Positions 25,874 to 34,362 are shown, counted from the stretch's first letter. The stretch: DNA of 47,401 nt from an uncultured Hungatella sp. (GCA_910588505.1 CAJUPQ010000021.1:1-47401); one strand, 5' to 3'. The notes: generated by a model from the sequence alone, not told the origin. Translations and numbers: made by a program.

Positions 25874-27064
25874 TCAATCCCAAAGAACCCCAAGCTGGAG
25901 CGCCTGCAGCCTGCAGTCCTCGTCATAGGCCGCGGCAGCCTCCCCCGCCGTCAGCTCCCCCAGACACAAGGACTGGGTGATGGAGGAACACTTGGCCCCC
26001 TTTATCGCAGTCTCAAATTCCATGGCAACCTTTGTCTTTCCCGCGTCAAAGTACGGCTGCATGTCGTCCCCCGGAATGCCGAACACACCGATCCGGTCCG
26101 CCGCTTCCTTTCCGTACAGGGAGTAGATGTTGGACAAAGCCTGTGTCAGGCAGATCCAGTGAGCGCCCTCTCCCCCGGCCAGCATCCGGCACACCTGACC
26201 ATAGGAAGCCTCCTTATGACCCTCCTGAAAGTAGGGGAGCAAGTCCTCATATTTCTCCCAGCTTCGCAGAGCGGCCCGGTGTGACGCATACCCGGCCTCA
26301 CCGCTCTCGAACCTGGCTGCAAAATCATGGTCAAAAGCCATCACGTTGTAATGATCCCCCAAAAACAGAACCTGGGTCATGGACTTACTGGCCGTGGAAC
26401 TCAAACAGGCGGTATAACCCGCCTGCTCCACAGTCTGGCAGTTAGCCAGAAAATCGTCCCATGTGTGAGGGAGCTTAAGACCCAGCTCCTCATATATAGG
26501 TTTGTAATACATGACCGCCCCGGACTGGGTGGAGGCGAAGGGAACGCCGTACACCACCCCGCCCACCGTGACGGAACGTCTGTAAATGTCATCATACTTG
26601 TCTGTAAACGGCTGGCCTGTCAGGTCCATAAGGTACTCCGAAGGGTCCATGGCCCTTAAAAGGGAGCCGGAATTGTACACCAAAAGGTCTGTCATCTCCC
26701 CTGCGGCAAGCCTTGTCTTTAATACGCTGTCGTCCACTTTGTACTTGATCTCAATGGTAATGCCCAGCTCACTTTCTGCCAGGTCACACACCGCCTTCAA
26801 ACCGTCCAATGCCACGTTGCTGTCGATCAACAGGGATAAGGCGGCCTCACGGTACACCTGCCTGTCCTCAGTCCTGGCTTCTGCCTCAGAAGTCCTCTCC
26901 GACGCTGCTCCTGTCGCAGCGGCTGTCATGGCTTCCGTCCCCTTTGCTGTCGTCTCTGATGTCGTCGCCTGCGCCGCCGCGCGGCCCCTATGACACCCGG
27001 CCAGACCGTGTACCGTCAGGACCGCGGCCAACGCCAGCAAAAGCGCCTTATAGATCTTTTTCAC
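25874..27064 (-). CDS. extracellular solute-binding lipoprotein (family 1), sensing cassette
   Basis: The protein (396 residues) has a type-II signal peptide with lipobox LAGC (Cys about residue 24). An Ala/Thr/Glu-rich linker follows, then a two-lobed binding fold of the sugar ABC family 1 (YGVPFASTQSGAVMYYKPIYEELG and LPHTWDDF segments are typical). No permease gene is near. Instead it is directly upstream of a YesM kinase and a YesN regulator, which points to a sensing role or to permeases elsewhere. The start is ambiguous: GTG at 27064 or TTG at 27070; SD AGGAGG serves either. Three degenerate 36-base repeats lie upstream (27153-27259). Confidence 0.88.
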   Translation of the reverse strand: MKKIYKALLLALAAVLTVHGLAGCHRGRAAAQATTSETTAKGTEAMTAAATGAASERTSEAEARTEDRQVYREAALSLLIDSNVALDGLKAVCDLAESELGITIEIKYKVDDSVLKTRLAAGEMTDLLVYNSGSLLRAMDPSEYLMDLTGQPFTDKYDDIYRRSVTVGGVVYGVPFASTQSGAVMYYKPIYEELGLKLPHTWDDFLANCQTVEQAGYTACLSSTASKSMTQVLFLGDHYNVMAFDHDFAARFESGEAGYASHRAALRSWEKYEDLLPYFQEGHKEASYGQVCRMLAGGEGAHWICLTQALSNIYSLYGKEAADRIGVFGIPGDDMQPYFDAGKTKVAMEFETAIKGAKCSSITQSLCLGELTAGEAAAAYDEDCRLQALQLGVLWD

Positions 27065-27152
27065 AACCAAAAAATCCTCCTTAGTCAGTAACTCCAGAAC
27101 GAACTTCCGAGACTTCTGCCAGTGTCTGAGCCTTCCATGGTGTCCGTGTTCT

Positions 27153-27259
27153 TGTCTGCCGCGATGTCAACATGATGTAGATCTCTCTGTCTGCCGCGAT
27201 GTCTGTGATCTCGTCAACTAAGCTGTCCCCTGTGATGTCTATAATTCTGTCAACTTAAT
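27153..27259. repeat. three degenerate tandem units of 35-36 bases
   Basis: Units at 27153-27187, 27188-27223 and 27224-27259 begin TGTCTGCCGCGATGTC, TGTCTGCCGCGATGTC and TGTCCCCTGTGATGTC; the last two end GTCAACTAAGC and GTCAACTTAAT. On the minus strand they form an open frame of 57 codons without a start that runs to a TAA just before the SD of the binding-protein gene. The unit length (12 codons) fits either operators or a decayed repeat peptide. Confidence 0.65.
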
Positions 27260-27405
27260 TGTATCATGGAACCCGCCGTAACAACATGGACAATCCACCA
27301 AAAGTGAATGGAAAAAATTTTCTTTCTACTATGGAACCTTTTCTTGGAATTCGAAATACTATATGGAAAGTCGCCAAATTGCAAGAATATTTTTCCAAAA
27401 ACATG

Positions 27406-27434
27406 TTTACAAACCGTTAAAATATTGTTAGAAT
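27406..27434 (+). promoter_or_regulatory. sigma-A promoter of the SGNH hydrolase gene
   Basis: TTTACA (27406-27411) and TAGAAT (27429-27434) are exactly 17 bases apart, about 70 bases before the start codon. The rest of the 27260-27505 gap is AT-rich and shows nothing else. Confidence 0.7.
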
Positions 27435-27505
27435 TTTAATAAAGAACTTGAAACCATTACTTGAAACAATCACGGATATATCGCATAGAACGGAGGACAT
27501 AAGCC

Positions 27506-28336
27506 ATGAAAAAACAAAGAGCAATCATTACCACCATAATAGCCGCAGCACTATCTGTCTCGCTGGCAGGCTGCTCCGGTGCCGCAGGCAGCTCGAAGGC
27601 GGAAGCCATGGATTTTCAGGCAAAGCTGGAATTAAAAGCGCCCGACCCGGCGGTGGGCAGCAGCCCAAAGATCCTGTTTGTGGGAAACAGCCATGTATTT
27701 TACAACAACCTCTCCATGATGTTTTTAAACATCGTCAACAGCCAGGGCTACAAAAGCAGTGTAAAAGAACTTTCTTCCGGATATTACAGCCTGAAACAGT
27801 ACGCGGACACCGACGACCAGGGCGGCGCCCTTCTGGATAAGACCTTTAGCAGGGAAAACTGGGATTTTGTCATCCTCCAGGAAAATACCAGCATGGCCCT
27901 CGCAAACGCCGCTGAAAAGGAGATGTTCCCACCCTCCCGGATCCTGGACGAGAAGATAAAGGCCGCAGGGGGACAATCCGTGTTCCTCATGACCTGGGCT
28001 CCGAAAAACGGCATGAAGATCGGCCTTTCCCAGCAGAAGCGGGAGGCGGTCCAGGCCAATCTGGCCGGAAGCTACATGACCATCGCCGATGAGCTGGACG
28101 CCCTCTTAGCCCCCGCCGGCATAGGGTTTATGCGCTGTGCCCAGGAGTACCCGGACATCGAACTGTGGGATACGGATAAGCAGCACCCCTCCCTGGCCGG
28201 AAGCTATCTGGCAGCCTGCATCCTGTACTCTGTCATCTATCAGGAATCCCCGGAGAACTGTCCCTACATCTCCGAGCTGGACCAGGATGTGGCCTCAAAG
28301 CTGCAGAGCATCGCCGCTGATCTGGTGCTGGGGTGA
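27506..28336 (+). CDS. SGNH/GDSL-type hydrolase lipoprotein
   Basis: The 276-residue protein has a signal peptide with lipobox LAGC (Cys23). An SGNH hydrolase fold follows: block I is the nucleophile motif VGNSHVF (Ser63), and block V is DKQHPS near residue 226 with the catalytic Asp/His. Family members are esterases or deacetylases acting on acylated sugars or polymers; the substrate is unknown. It is monocistronic, with a good promoter, SD CGGAGG and no T-run terminator; a half copy of the palindromic repeat starts 18 bases after the stop and may serve as the transcript end. It faces the RluA gene on the other strand. Confidence 0.88.
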   Translation: MKKQRAIITTIIAAALSVSLAGCSGAAGSSKAEAMDFQAKLELKAPDPAVGSSPKILFVGNSHVFYNNLSMMFLNIVNSQGYKSSVKELSSGYYSLKQYADTDDQGGALLDKTFSRENWDFVILQENTSMALANAAEKEMFPPSRILDEKIKAAGGQSVFLMTWAPKNGMKIGLSQQKREAVQANLAGSYMTIADELDALLAPAGIGFMRCAQEYPDIELWDTDKQHPSLAGSYLAACILYSVIYQESPENCPYISELDQDVASKLQSIAADLVLG

Positions 28337-28353
28337 TCCCAGTACCTCTGGTT

Positions 28354-28388
28354 GTGCTATTTGCTCGTGAATTAATGCAACGATGTAC
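28354..28388. repeat. dispersed palindromic repeat, half copy, joined to MITE end
   Basis: GTGCTATTTGCTCGTGAATT and the following AATGCAACGATGTAC match one arm plus loop of the palindrome at 9562-9620. It ends GTACTAG, sharing the CTAG with the MITE-like end that starts at 28388. The stop codon of the RluA-family gene (28372-28374) lies in it. Confidence 0.75.
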
Positions 28389-29391
28389 TAGAGCGTGTTT
28401 GAAAATTCATTCCCGTCTGGCCGAGGATCTTTATAAAGTCCCCGGGCATGGGAGCCTTAAAGCGCCTTCCCGACAGATAGGCCAGAGGCTCCCTTATGGC
28501 GGGGAATTCCACCTCAAAGGCGTGGAGCATCTGACGGCGGATGCCGAACCTCTTTTTCGCGTCCTCATTTACCTGTGGATCCCCGTATTTTGGATCCCCC
28601 ACCAGAGGATGGCCTATGGAAGCTAAGTGTGCCCGTATCTGATGGGTCCGCCCTGTAATCAGCGTCACCTTTAAGATTGTGTACCCCTTCCCCGCCCTGT
28701 CCCCAAAGGGGAGATACCCCAGCGGCTCATACCGGGTGGCCACAGGCGCCAGGCCGGGTCCGCCTTCTTTATAGATCCTCACCTGATTCAGATCCGGGTC
28801 TTTCATGAGAAATCCTTCGATGGTCCTGCTTTCCCTGACCTCTCCCCTGACAATACAGCAATAATATTTGTGGATGCTCCTGTTCTTAAAGACCTCCGCC
28901 ATGATCTGCAGGCCGGCCAGAGATTTGCCTGCAACCACCAGACCGCTGGTATTGCGGTCAAGGCGGTTGCAGATCCCTGGCCGGAAGGTCCTAAGCCCCT
29001 GGGGCGTCACGGCCCCTGTCTCCAGAAGATAGCCGGTCACATACTCCACCAGGGACTCATCCCCCTCCTTTGCCTTCTGGGACAGCATCCCCGCCGGCTT
29101 GTTGATCAGCAGAATGTGGTCGTCCTCATAGAGGATATCCAGAGAGACATTTCCCCTGGTCCGCGCCGGGACTTTGGAAAACTTCTCGATAGTCTCCTCC
29201 GCCAAAAACAGCTTGATCTCATCCCCGGCCGAAAGCTTTTCCGAGCCGTCGCATTTCTTCCCGTTGAGGGTGATATTCTTCTTGCGGATCATCTTGTAGA
29301 TAAATCCTTTGCCGGCCAGATCCAGATATTTCCCAAGCAGTTTGTCCAGCCGCTGTCCGGCTTCCCTGTCCGTTACCACGATAATTCTCAT
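28372..29391 (-). CDS. RluA/RluD-family pseudouridine synthase with repeat-derived C-terminus
   Basis: The 339-residue enzyme converts uridine to pseudouridine in RNA. An S4 RNA-binding domain comes first (about residues 12-75), then the catalytic domain with NRLDRNTSGLVV near 143-154, whose Asp is the nucleophile, and the TGRTHQIRAHLASIGHPLVGDPKYG signature (about 249-273, quoted in parts: TGRTHQIRAHLASIG). The clostridial branch has CNRLD in place of HRLD, so this is normal. The last 13 residues (GMNFQTRSSTSLH) and the TAA are encoded by two repeat elements, so the native C-terminus has been replaced. The ATG overlaps the SDR stop by four bases (ATGA). Confidence 0.9.
   Translation of the reverse strand: MRIIVVTDREAGQRLDKLLGKYLDLAGKGFIYKMIRKKNITLNGKKCDGSEKLSAGDEIKLFLAEETIEKFSKVPARTRGNVSLDILYEDDHILLINKPAGMLSQKAKEGDESLVEYVTGYLLETGAVTPQGLRTFRPGICNRLDRNTSGLVVAGKSLAGLQIMAEVFKNRSIHKYYCCIVRGEVRESRTIEGFLMKDPDLNQVRIYKEGGPGLAPVATRYEPLGYLPFGDRAGKGYTILKVTLITGRTHQIRAHLASIGHPLVGDPKYGDPQVNEDAKKRFGIRRQMLHAFEVEFPAIREPLAYLSGRRFKAPMPGDFIKILGQTGMNFQTRSSTSLH
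28388..28415. repeat. solo end of the MITE-like element
   Basis: 28 bases starting CTAGAGCGTGTTTGAAAATT are identical to the right end (reversed) of the element at 45032-45197; the match stops after TTCCCG. Only this end is present, fused to the half palindrome at CTAG. Confidence 0.8.
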
Positions 29392-30161
29392 GACAATTCC
29401 CTGTCCATTGCCGTCATGACCGCCAGAAGCCAGGAGTGGGGAACCACCTTACACAGCAGGAAAAAGGCCTTCATAGTCAGGCCAAATACAGACACGGGCT
29501 TTCCCACACAGCTGTCCCTCAATGCCTTTCGAACCACCTTCTTCGGGTCCGCCATCATCAGCCTTTTGTACACCGCGATCTTCCCCGTACTCTCCGCAAT
29601 GTCGAAAAACTCCGTCTCCACCGGCCCTGGACACACGGCGGTCACCCGGATAGCCCTGTTTTTAAGCTCCGCCCCCAATGCCCTGGAATAGCTGAGGACA
29701 AAGGCCTTGGTGGCCGCATAGACCGCAAACCTGGGCTGGGGCAGAAAGGACGCCGCAGAGGCAAACTGGATGATCCTGCCGCCCCGGCTCATGTATGGCA
29801 GTACCAGGCGCGTCATGGCGCAGAGGGCCTCACAGTTGAGCCGGATCATATCCGCATCCAAGGCCATATCAATCTCCTCCACCCTTCCGATCTTTCCAAA
29901 TCCTGCGGCGTTGACTAAGAATCTCACCCTGGGCTTTTCCTCCTTAAGAACCTGTAAAAAGGTTTGCCGCTCCTGTAGAGATGTGATATTCATGGGAAAG
30001 CAGCGGATCCCGGCAGGCATCCGCCCTTCCAGCTCCTTAAGCCTGTCCTCCCTTCTGGCGATGAGCCAGATCTGGTCAATCCCTCCAAACTGGTCTCCGA
30101 TCTCAAGAGCCATCTGCCGCCCCATACCCGATGAGGCGCCTGTTATGATTGCGATCTTCAT
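29388..30161 (-). CDS. short-chain dehydrogenase/reductase (SDR)
   Basis: The 257-residue protein is a classical SDR with the nucleotide-binding TGASSGMG (residues 8-15), NAAG (about 86-89), the catalytic Ser in the strand FASAASF (about 136) and YAATKAF with the catalytic Tyr and Lys (about 149-153). It reduces or oxidises a carbonyl/hydroxyl with NAD(P)H; the substrate is unknown. The C-terminal hydrophobic part (FFLLCKVVPHSWLLA) suggests membrane contact, as in clostridial SDRs of this type. It is translationally coupled to the pseudouridine synthase by an ATGA overlap. Confidence 0.92.
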   Translation of the reverse strand: MKIAIITGASSGMGRQMALEIGDQFGGIDQIWLIARREDRLKELEGRMPAGIRCFPMNITSLQERQTFLQVLKEEKPRVRFLVNAAGFGKIGRVEEIDMALDADMIRLNCEALCAMTRLVLPYMSRGGRIIQFASAASFLPQPRFAVYAATKAFVLSYSRALGAELKNRAIRVTAVCPGPVETEFFDIAESTGKIAVYKRLMMADPKKVVRKALRDSCVGKPVSVFGLTMKAFFLLCKVVPHSWLLAVMTAMDRELS

Positions 30162-30227
30162 AAAATATTCTTCCTTTCCTAACTTGGATAAAATGAGGCT
30201 TTAAATTCGTTATTATTGCCGGATTGT

Positions 30228-30461
30228 TTAGTCGAAGTTGTCGTGGGCCTGGGATAGGCGCAGAGAATTGAGGATCTCCTTGGCATAGCATCTTTCCTAT
30301 GGATAGAGTCCGGTTAGATGCCCACTCCACAAACTCCGGAAAGGTGGGAAGGTGATATCCTCCTTCCGAAGCCCAAAAGGCAGCCTGTGAAGATCCAAGA
30401 TCTCACAGCTGCCATTAGGTTGTACTTTAAGCACCGGACAGTCCTTTAACATCACTTCCAT
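30228..30461 (-). pseudogene. frameshifted small gene, HipA-like fragment
   Basis: From an ATG at 30461 the frame starts MEVMLKDCPVLKVQ and reads LPFGLRKEDITFP. It then continues only if the frame is changed near 30340 (FPEFVEWASNRTLSIG) and again near 30295 (YAKEILNSLRLSQAHDNFD, stop 30228-30230). The W-x-x-x-R...LNSLRLSQ pattern resembles short HipA-related proteins of Lachnospiraceae. Two shifts make it a pseudogene or point to sequencing errors. It begins 21 bases after the permease stop, with an AGAGGGG SD. Confidence 0.45.
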
Positions 30462-30482
30462 GTTATCACTGCCCCTCTTTTT

Positions 30483-31475
30483 TTACTTCTTCTGCAGATA
30501 TTTCCTAAGGTCAAGGGCAACCGCCACCACGATCACAAGACCCTGGGCAATGTAGGTGTAAGCCGGATCCACGCGGAGGAACTGGAGACAGATCTTCAGG
30601 ATCTCAAACACCAGCACGCCTACCAAAATACCACCCACTCGGCCGACGCCGCCGTTGGCGGACACGCCGCCGATGGTACAGGCCGCGATGGCCTCCAGCT
30701 CATAGCCCATGCCGGTGGCTGTAGAAGCGCCGCCGGCCTTTGCACCCACCAGAAATCCTGCCAGAGCGTACATGCAGCCAGCCAGCACATAGATGCGGAT
30801 CAGGGATCCCTGCACATTCACGCCCGCAACCTGAGCCGCGTTCTCATTGCCGCCAATGGCGTACATATATTTGCCGTGGCGGGTCTTGTTGTACAGAAAC
30901 AGAAAATATCCTCCTACGATCATCGCAAAGATCATCAGGTATGGGATTGGTCCCAGGGAGCCGCTGGCCACGGTCAGATAGCTCTTCTTGTACCCGCCCA
31001 TAGGCTGGTTATTGGTGATCAGGGAGCAGAGACCGTAGATAATGGTCTGCATGCCCAGGGTGGCGATGAAGGGCGGAACCTTCAGCATGGAGATCACGAT
31101 ACCGTTGACAGCGCCAAAACCGCCCATGATGATCATAACAATGACAAGGGCAACCGGCCACGGGATATCCGGCATCCAGGGAAACATCCGGGCCGAATAG
31201 TCAATGCTCTGGAGCATCATGGCCGAGAGACAGGCAGCCAGACCCACGGCGCGGCCTGCGGAAAGGTCGGTTCCCTTGGTGATCAGACAGCCTGACACGC
31301 CGCAGGCGATGATAAACCTTGGGGATACATTTACCACCAGGTTCTTAAAGTTTGTTATGGTAAAGAAATTCTTGGTCGTGCATCCGGTCAGGATGGCCAG
31401 CATCACGATTAGGATGATGATGGCATTGTTGGACATGAATTTTTTCACGTCAAAAGATTTTGCTGATTTTTCCAT
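30483..31475 (-). CDS. mglC: sugar ABC transporter permease, MglC-like
   Basis: The 330-residue protein has eight to ten membrane helices of the BPD_transp_2 (RbsC/MglC) family, with the conserved GVSGCLITKGTDLSAGR near residues 57-73 and the cytoplasmic contact loop near GGNENAAQVAGVNV (about 211-224). It forms the membrane channel of the uptake system with MglA and MglB. Family wording and the Ca-loop in the partner binding protein favour galactose/methyl-galactoside. It follows the ATPase gene after 17 bases, with SD AGGGAGG-like GGAGGGAG. Confidence 0.92.
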   Translation of the reverse strand: MEKSAKSFDVKKFMSNNAIIILIVMLAILTGCTTKNFFTITNFKNLVVNVSPRFIIACGVSGCLITKGTDLSAGRAVGLAACLSAMMLQSIDYSARMFPWMPDIPWPVALVIVMIIMGGFGAVNGIVISMLKVPPFIATLGMQTIIYGLCSLITNNQPMGGYKKSYLTVASGSLGPIPYLMIFAMIVGGYFLFLYNKTRHGKYMYAIGGNENAAQVAGVNVQGSLIRIYVLAGCMYALAGFLVGAKAGGASTATGMGYELEAIAACTIGGVSANGGVGRVGGILVGVLVFEILKICLQFLRVDPAYTYIAQGLVIVVAVALDLRKYLQKK

Positions 31476-31492
31476 GATAATGTTCTCCCTCC

Positions 31493-33001
31493 TTATTCAA
31501 ACTGGGTGGCCAGAGCCATGATGTTCTCCTGGTTTGCCTTGTCCCCGTCTATAAATCCGGTCACCCGGCCGTCGCACATGACCATAATGCGGTCCGACAT
31601 GCCGATAAGCTCGCTCATCTCAGATGAGATCATGATAATGCTCTTGCCCTGCTTTGCCATCTCGGCAATGATACAGTAGATCTCGTACTTGGCGCCTACG
31701 TCGATTCCTCTGGTAGGCTCATCCATAATAAACACATCCGGATCATTGGCCAGCCAGCGGCTGATAAGCACCTTCTGCTGATTGCCGCCGGACAGAGACT
31801 GTATCTGAGTCTTGGACGACGGCGTCTTGATGGAGAGCTTGGCTACGTTCTCCTGCACCAGGTTCTCGATCTTGGCGTCATCCAGCATAAAGCCTCCGAT
31901 CAGATACTGGTTCAGAGAGGCGATGGAAACATTATCCGCAATGGACAAAACGCCCAATATGCCCGTGGCCCGCCGGTCCTCGGTCAGCATGGCAATGCCG
32001 TTGTTGATGGCACCCTTGGGCTGAGTGATCCTTAACTCCTTGCCGTTGTATGTAATCTTCCCCGCTGTGTGGGCCCGAAGTCCGAACAGACCCTCCATCA
32101 GCTCCGTCCGCTGGGCTCCAACCAGACCTGCCACTCCCAGGATCTCCCCCTTTCTAAGCTGGAAGGAGGCGTGGCGGAAACTTTTGGGGTTGATGGAGGT
32201 AAAGTCCTCCACCTCAAACACCACTTCCCCTGGCGTGTTGTGACGCTCCGGATACAGCTCCGACAACTCCCGGCCTACCATTTTGGTGATGATAAAGTCC
32301 GTGGTCAGATCCTTGGAAGACCAGGTTCCGATGTACTGGCCGTCCCGCATGATGGTCACTTCGTCGCTGATGCGCAAAATCTCGTCCATCTTGTGGCTGA
32401 TGTAGACAATAGAGACGCCTTTTGATCTCAGCTCGTCCACAATGGTAAACAGCGCCTCCACCTCCGCGGCTGTCAGGGAGGATGTGGGCTCATCAAGGAT
32501 CAGCACTTTACAGTCAGCGGATACTGCCTTGGCGATCTCCACCAGCTGCATCTGAGACACGGAGAGACTGCCCAGCCTTGCCCTGGCGTCAAAGTTTAAG
32601 TGAACCTCTTTAAGAACCCTGGCGGCGTCCTCATACATTTTGTCATGGTCAATGACTGTAAGCGGCCCCATCTTTTTGGTGGGATACCTGCCCACATAGA
32701 TGTTCTCGCCGATGCTTCTCTCCGGAATAGGCTGCAATTCCTGATGCACCATGGCAATGCCCCGGTTTAAGGCGTCCAAAGGCCCTTTGATCTGAACCGG
32801 CTCCCCTTCGTAGATCACTTCACCCTGATCCATGTGATAGATACCGAACATACACTTCATCAGGGTGGATTTTCCGGCTCCGTTCTCGCCCATCAGGGCA
32901 TGAACCGTACCGGGACGCAGATTCAGCTGCGCGCCGTCCAGCGCCTTGACGCCCGGAAATGTCTTTACGACATCCCGCATTTCCAAACGATACTCTGACA
33001 A
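31493..33001 (-). CDS. mglA: sugar ABC transporter ATPase, MglA-like, two nucleotide-binding domains
   Basis: The product (502 residues) has two ABC cassettes. The first has Walker A GENGAGKST, signature LSVSQMQ and Walker B LILDEPTSSL; the second has a degenerate Walker A (GLVGAQRTEL) and signature LSGGNQQK, as is normal in RbsA/MglA. It powers sugar uptake at the inner face of the membrane. The start is a TTG at 33001 with SD AAAGGGGG. An ATG 45 codons upstream has no SD and lies on the stem-loop, so it is rejected. The MglB gene is upstream, separated by a strong hairpin (33103-33132). Confidence 0.93.
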   Translation of the reverse strand: MSEYRLEMRDVVKTFPGVKALDGAQLNLRPGTVHALMGENGAGKSTLMKCMFGIYHMDQGEVIYEGEPVQIKGPLDALNRGIAMVHQELQPIPERSIGENIYVGRYPTKKMGPLTVIDHDKMYEDAARVLKEVHLNFDARARLGSLSVSQMQLVEIAKAVSADCKVLILDEPTSSLTAAEVEALFTIVDELRSKGVSIVYISHKMDEILRISDEVTIMRDGQYIGTWSSKDLTTDFIITKMVGRELSELYPERHNTPGEVVFEVEDFTSINPKSFRHASFQLRKGEILGVAGLVGAQRTELMEGLFGLRAHTAGKITYNGKELRITQPKGAINNGIAMLTEDRRATGILGVLSIADNVSIASLNQYLIGGFMLDDAKIENLVQENVAKLSIKTPSSKTQIQSLSGGNQQKVLISRWLANDPDVFIMDEPTRGIDVGAKYEIYCIIAEMAKQGKSIIMISSEMSELIGMSDRIMVMCDGRVTGFIDGDKANQENIMALATQFE

Positions 33002-33102
33002 TTTGCTGACCCCCTTTATTATTTTCCTAAATCCAATCCCGCGGCTGGGTACATGATCCCAAACGCAGGTGATCTCTCCGCCCAAAACAGGCAGAAAATC
33101 AA

Positions 33103-33132
33103 GAAGTGCGTGCGCCAACGCACACGCACTTC
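33103..33132 (-). promoter_or_regulatory. strong stem-loop between mglB and mglA
   Basis: On the minus strand GAAGTGCGTGTGCG and CGCACGCACTTC pair with a two-base bulge around TTGG; the run after it is TTGATTTTCTG. It is a leaky terminator or an mRNA-protecting hairpin, the usual means to make more binding protein than ATPase. Confidence 0.7.
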
Positions 33133-33173
33133 CCAATGTCTCACGCTTTCAAATCTCTATAATCCTTCCATAA

Positions 33174-34277
33174 TTACTGGAAGTCAGCAGCGTTCTCCGG
33201 AGTTACCTTTACATAGTCAACATAGATGGACTGCTCGCCGGACGCATAGGTCTTGCCGCCTAAAAGAGCTTCCATAGCCTCCACAGCGCCTGCTGCCTGG
33301 CCGTTGGCATCGTTGAGAACCGTACCGGTCATGTTGCCGTTCACAACCTCATTGAGGGCAGCGTCAAGAGCGTCAACGCCTACCAGATAGATGTCCTCGT
33401 TGACCTTGCGGCCTGCTGCCTGGATGGCCTGCAGAGCGCCGATGGCCATATCGTCGTTGTTACAGAAGATAACCTCAATGTCATTGCCAAACTTGGCAAG
33501 GTCATTCTGCGCGATCTCCTGGCCCTTGTTGCGGTCCCAGTCACCACGCTGAAGATCAAGCTCTTCCACCTGCATCCCCGCATCGGTCAGCGCTTTTACG
33601 GAGAACTCGGTACGATACTGAGCGTCCACGTTCTCCGGGTCGCCCTGGATCATGATATAGGAAACTTTGCCGTCGCCGTTGATATCGCCCTTGTTGGGGG
33701 TATCCAGGATCAGCTCGCCCTGCATGGTACCGGACTGACGGGCATCGCAGCCAACGTAAACCAGCTTCTCATAGGTGCTCATCTGCTCCGCAGTAGGCTC
33801 GCGGTTGATGAGAACCGTGGGGATATCCGCATCCTTCACCGTAGCGATGATCTGGTCTGCCGCGGAAGTCATAACCGGGTTGATGATCAGAGCGTCAACT
33901 TCCTGAGCGATAAAGTTGTTGATCTGGTTGTTCTGCTCGGCCTGGTCGTTCTTGCCGTCCATAACGGTAACGGTGTAGCCCTTGCCTTCCAGGATCTCCT
34001 GAAGAGCATTACGGTAGGTGGTCATGAACGCGTCGTCAAACTTGTAGATGCAAACGCCGATGTTTCCGCCGGCTCCGCCTGCCGCTTCAGCCTCCTTAGC
34101 CGTCTCCTCAGCCGCGTCTTTAGCCGCCTCTGTGGTAGCGTCAGCCGCTGCCGCCGTGGTGGTCTCTGCCGGAGCCGCTGTAGTAGTCTCCGCGGAATCT
34201 CCGCCGCCGCAGGCCGCCATGGATACTACCATCATGGATGCCATCGCCATAGCAGTAACTTTTCTTGCTAATCTCAT
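33174..34277 (-). CDS. mglB: sugar-binding lipoprotein, MglB-like (galactose type)
   Basis: The 367-residue protein has a lipobox (SMAAC, Cys23), a Thr/Ala/Glu-rich linker (about 28-68) and a periplasmic-binding fold type I. The EF-hand-like loop DINGDGKVSY (about 198-207) matches the Ca-binding loop of galactose-binding protein MglB, and RGDWDRNKGQ and NNDDMAIGALQA are further family marks. It delivers sugar to MglAC. Two abutting palindromes lie 60-85 bases upstream of the ATG. Its codon bias is that of a highly expressed gene, stronger than the neighbouring genes. Confidence 0.93.
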   Translation of the reverse strand: MRLARKVTAMAMASMMVVSMAACGGGDSAETTTAAPAETTTAAAADATTEAAKDAAEETAKEAEAAGGAGGNIGVCIYKFDDAFMTTYRNALQEILEGKGYTVTVMDGKNDQAEQNNQINNFIAQEVDALIINPVMTSAADQIIATVKDADIPTVLINREPTAEQMSTYEKLVYVGCDARQSGTMQGELILDTPNKGDINGDGKVSYIMIQGDPENVDAQYRTEFSVKALTDAGMQVEELDLQRGDWDRNKGQEIAQNDLAKFGNDIEVIFCNNDDMAIGALQAIQAAGRKVNEDIYLVGVDALDAALNEVVNGNMTGTVLNDANGQAAGAVEAMEALLGGKTYASGEQSIYVDYVKVTPENAADFQ

Positions 34278-34336
34278 AATTGTAAAATCCTCCCGTTATT
34301 CTGCTCACTTTGAGCTATTTTATCAGATTCTGTCAT

Positions 34337-34362
34337 ATGTATATTTATACATTTGTATACAA
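34337..34362. promoter_or_regulatory. two abutting palindromes upstream of mglB, candidate operator
   Basis: ATGTATATTTATACAT (34337-34352) has 7-base arms around two bases, and TTGTATACAA (34353-34362) is a perfect palindrome; they touch each other. They lie between a TATAAT-like box (34381-34386 on the minus strand) and the mglB SD, where a regulator would block or direct transcription. Confidence 0.55.

Noticed and set aside
27153..27259. CRISPR array
   Set aside because: Only three degenerate, directly abutting units with no spacers and no cas genes.
33002..33136. 45-codon N-terminal extension of the MglA-like ATPase
   Set aside because: It runs over a strong stem-loop and lacks an SD; the TTG at 33001 has AAAGGGGG and gives the usual length.
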